64,000 nucleotides of DNA from Castellaniella sp047971665. GTDB taxonomy: Bacteria > Pseudomonadota > Gammaproteobacteria > Burkholderiales > Burkholderiaceae_B. Positions 62,594 to 64,000 of the stretch are shown here, one piece after another. The notes under the pieces were generated by a model. The model saw only the letters and a list, made by a program, of their open reading frames with translations, searched no databases and was not told where the DNA came from. A program made the translations under genes and the position numbers. The DNA lies in the NCBI RefSeq assembly GCF_047971665.1, contig NZ_JBKEAA010000003.1, forward strand, positions 1 through 64,000, written 5' to 3'. Within the stretch, counting starts at the first letter, position 1. Each line of letters opens with the position of its first letter.

Positions 62594-63514
62594 TCAGATC
62601 TTGGAGAGCCAGTGATGGTATTTGGGTGTCTTGCCGGCCACCGCGTCGAAGAAGGCTTTCTGGAGCCGGGCGGTGACTGGACCGCGTTCTCCGGCGCCGA
62701 TCTGACGACCGTCGATCTCGCGGATCGGGGTGACCTCGGCGGCCGTGCCCGTAAAGAAAGCCTCGTCGGCGATATACAGGTCGTCGCGGGTCAGCCGGCG
62801 CGATTCCACCCGGAGACCCAGATCGGTCGCGATCTGGTGGATGGAGGCCCGGGTGATGCCGGTCAGGGCGCAAGCGATGTCAGGTTCGTAGACGACTCCG
62901 TCGCGCACGATGAACAGGTTCTCGCCGGAGCCTTCGGCCACGAAGCCCTGCGTGTCCAGCAGGATGGCCTCGTCATAGCCGTGGTCCAGCGCCTCGGCGT
63001 TGGCGAGGATGGAATTGGCGTAGGTGCTGGCGATTTTGGCGCGCGGCATGGTGACGTTGACGTGCTGTCGCGCGAACGAGGAAATCTTGACGCGGATGCC
63101 TTGCTTGAGGGCTTCTTCGCCGAGGTAGGCGCCCCAGGGCCAGGCGGCGATGGCCACGTGCACCGAGGCGCCTTTGGGCGAGACCCCCATTTTTTCGGAG
63201 CCGTAGAACACCAGCGGACGGATGTAGCAGGATTCCAGCTGGTTGCGGCGCACGACCTCGATCTGGGCTTCGGAGATCGCCTCGCGCGAGAAGGGGATCT
63301 TCATCTGGTAGATATGCGCTGAATTGAACAGGCGCTTGGTGTGGTCTTCCAGGCGGAAGATCGCCGTGCCGTGATCGGTGCGATAGGCGCGGACACCTTC
63401 GAAGACGGACAGGCCGTAGTGCAGCGAGTGCGTCAGCACATGCGTGGTCGCATCACGCCAGGGCACCAGTTTGCCGTCATACCAGATCACCCCATCTCGA
63501 TCAGCCATGGACAT
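62594..63514 (-). CDS. ilvE: Branched-chain amino acid aminotransferase
   Basis: The 306-residue fold-type IV PLP enzyme has THSLHYGLSVFEGVRAY, the PLP lysine K160 in MPRAKIASTYANSI, GFVAEGSGENLFIVRDG and LTGITRASIHQIA, followed by FFTGTAAEVTPI. It transaminates Val, Leu and Ile. It is the first gene of a minus-strand run of four and is divergent from the DEAD-box helicase gene at 63644. Confidence 0.96.
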   Translation of the reverse strand: MSMADRDGVIWYDGKLVPWRDATTHVLTHSLHYGLSVFEGVRAYRTDHGTAIFRLEDHTKRLFNSAHIYQMKIPFSREAISEAQIEVVRRNQLESCYIRPLVFYGSEKMGVSPKGASVHVAIAAWPWGAYLGEEALKQGIRVKISSFARQHVNVTMPRAKIASTYANSILANAEALDHGYDEAILLDTQGFVAEGSGENLFIVRDGVVYEPDIACALTGITRASIHQIATDLGLRVESRRLTRDDLYIADEAFFTGTAAEVTPIREIDGRQIGAGERGPVTARLQKAFFDAVAGKTPKYHHWLSKI

Positions 63515-63553
63515 CGACGTCTCCCGGAAATTGTCAGGGATTCATTGTACCAA

Positions 63554-63584
63554 TTGCCCGGCTTGCAGCGATGCACGTTAAAAT
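63554..63584 (+). promoter_or_regulatory. Possible promoter for the DEAD-box helicase gene
   Basis: TTGCCC (63554-63559) and TAAAAT (63579-63584) are separated by 19 bases, a little long. The -10 is 60 nt before the helicase ATG. Confidence 0.35.
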
Positions 63585-63643
63585 GGGGGGTTCATGAACG
63601 CGTGACCCCGGATTTCCGGGCGCCTGCGCACCCAATCCGACGA

Positions 63644-64000
63644 ATGACCGATTCCACTTCCCAAGACTCCGCCACCGAAGCGCCCGTCCCCTTCGCCCAG
63701 TTCGGCCTGCACCCTGGCATCATGCAGGCCATCGAGGCCACCGGCTACGTTTCCGCCACGCCGATCCAGGCCAAGGCCATCCCCATCGCCATGTCCGGGC
63801 GCGATGTCATGGGGGCCGCCCAGACGGGCACGGGCAAGACCGCCGCGTTCTCCCTGCCGATCCTGCACCGGCTGATGCCGTTTGCCAACAGCAGCGCCTC
63901 GCCTGCGCGGCATCCCGTGCGCGCCCTGGTCCTGACGCCCACGCGCGAACTCGCCGACCAGGTGCATGCCAACGTCGCCCAGTACAGCCGGTTTGTGCCG
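63644..64000 (+). CDS. DEAD-box RNA helicase, RhlE-like (3' end outside window)
   Basis: Only the first 119 residues are visible. The Q motif is GYVSATPIQAKAIP, motif I is AAQTGTGKTAAFSLP and motif Ia is LVLTPTRELADQV, as in RhlE-type helicases. The DEAD box lies beyond the window edge. The family remodels RNA in ribosome assembly and mRNA decay. The gene is divergent from ilvE. A TAAAAT box lies at 63579-63584. Confidence 0.92.
   Translation, partial: MTDSTSQDSATEAPVPFAQFGLHPGIMQAIEATGYVSATPIQAKAIPIAMSGRDVMGAAQTGTGKTAAFSLPILHRLMPFANSSASPARHPVRALVLTPTRELADQVHANVAQYSRFVP

Overview
The window is a high-GC chromosomal stretch from a betaproteobacterium. The gene content and order point to Burkholderiales, most likely Alcaligenaceae (a Bordetella, Castellaniella or Pusillimonas relative): a dusB-fis-purH-ruvC-ruvA-recQ run, a double-length UvrA upstream of pabB-pabC, glnS directly ahead of minCDE, and purC-purE-purK. 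The genus cannot be fixed from the sequence alone. There is no prophage, insertion sequence or CRISPR array. Coding density is very high and no gene-free stretch exceeds about 300 bases.

Region by region. 1-7034 is a biofilm adhesion module: the 3' part of a giant RTX-type adhesin (LapA-like), a LapG-like periplasmic cysteine protease and a LapD-like degenerate GGDEF/EAL receptor. The receptor's EAL domain stops early, just ahead of the promoter of a tRNA-Arg(CCT) gene. 7190-8614 holds ybaK and xerD on the minus strand. 8744-13555 is a molybdenum region: a ModE-type operator, modABC, modE, an NAD-epimerase-like gene and a mog/moaB-type gene. 13720-18489 is fba-purC-purE-purK-tsaC/sua5. The purC/purE junction carries a 71-bp duplication that creates a tiny coupled reading frame.

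18657-30530 contains maoC, a minus-strand chaC-pdxH-flavin reductase-purU group, tcdA, and a minus-strand uvrA(double)-pabB-pabC operon. 30563-37358 is patchier: strong perfect inverted repeats, a 42-residue basic protein gene, a lone glycosyltransferase, a hypothetical gene, ettA, an isochorismatase-family hydrolase, a glycine-zipper lipoprotein and an intact GGDEF-EAL protein. 37381-44269 holds an acyl-CoA dehydrogenase with a PsrA-like operator, an AEC transporter, and glnS-minC-minD-minE on the minus strand.

44416-48551 is the most unusual part. A cytochrome bd-oxidase-like subunit I/II pair, whose subunit I appears to lack every canonical haem ligand, is followed after 3 nt by a CLC-type chloride channel gene. 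ruvB follows. A minus-strand series then runs ubiH, dusB, fis, purH, ruvC, ruvA, recQ and an MFS transporter whose 5' end looks frameshifted. 58420-64000 holds a CtaG-like oxidase assembly protein, a BepA-like metalloprotease, a minus-strand ilvE-zinc finger-NTF2-like-yheT group and the start of a DEAD-box helicase.

Most of the window is housekeeping metabolism. The accessory or undescribed material is the Lap module, the haem-ligand-free bd-like pair with its CLC neighbour, the double UvrA, a G10 tract at the start of modE, and several perfect palindromes.
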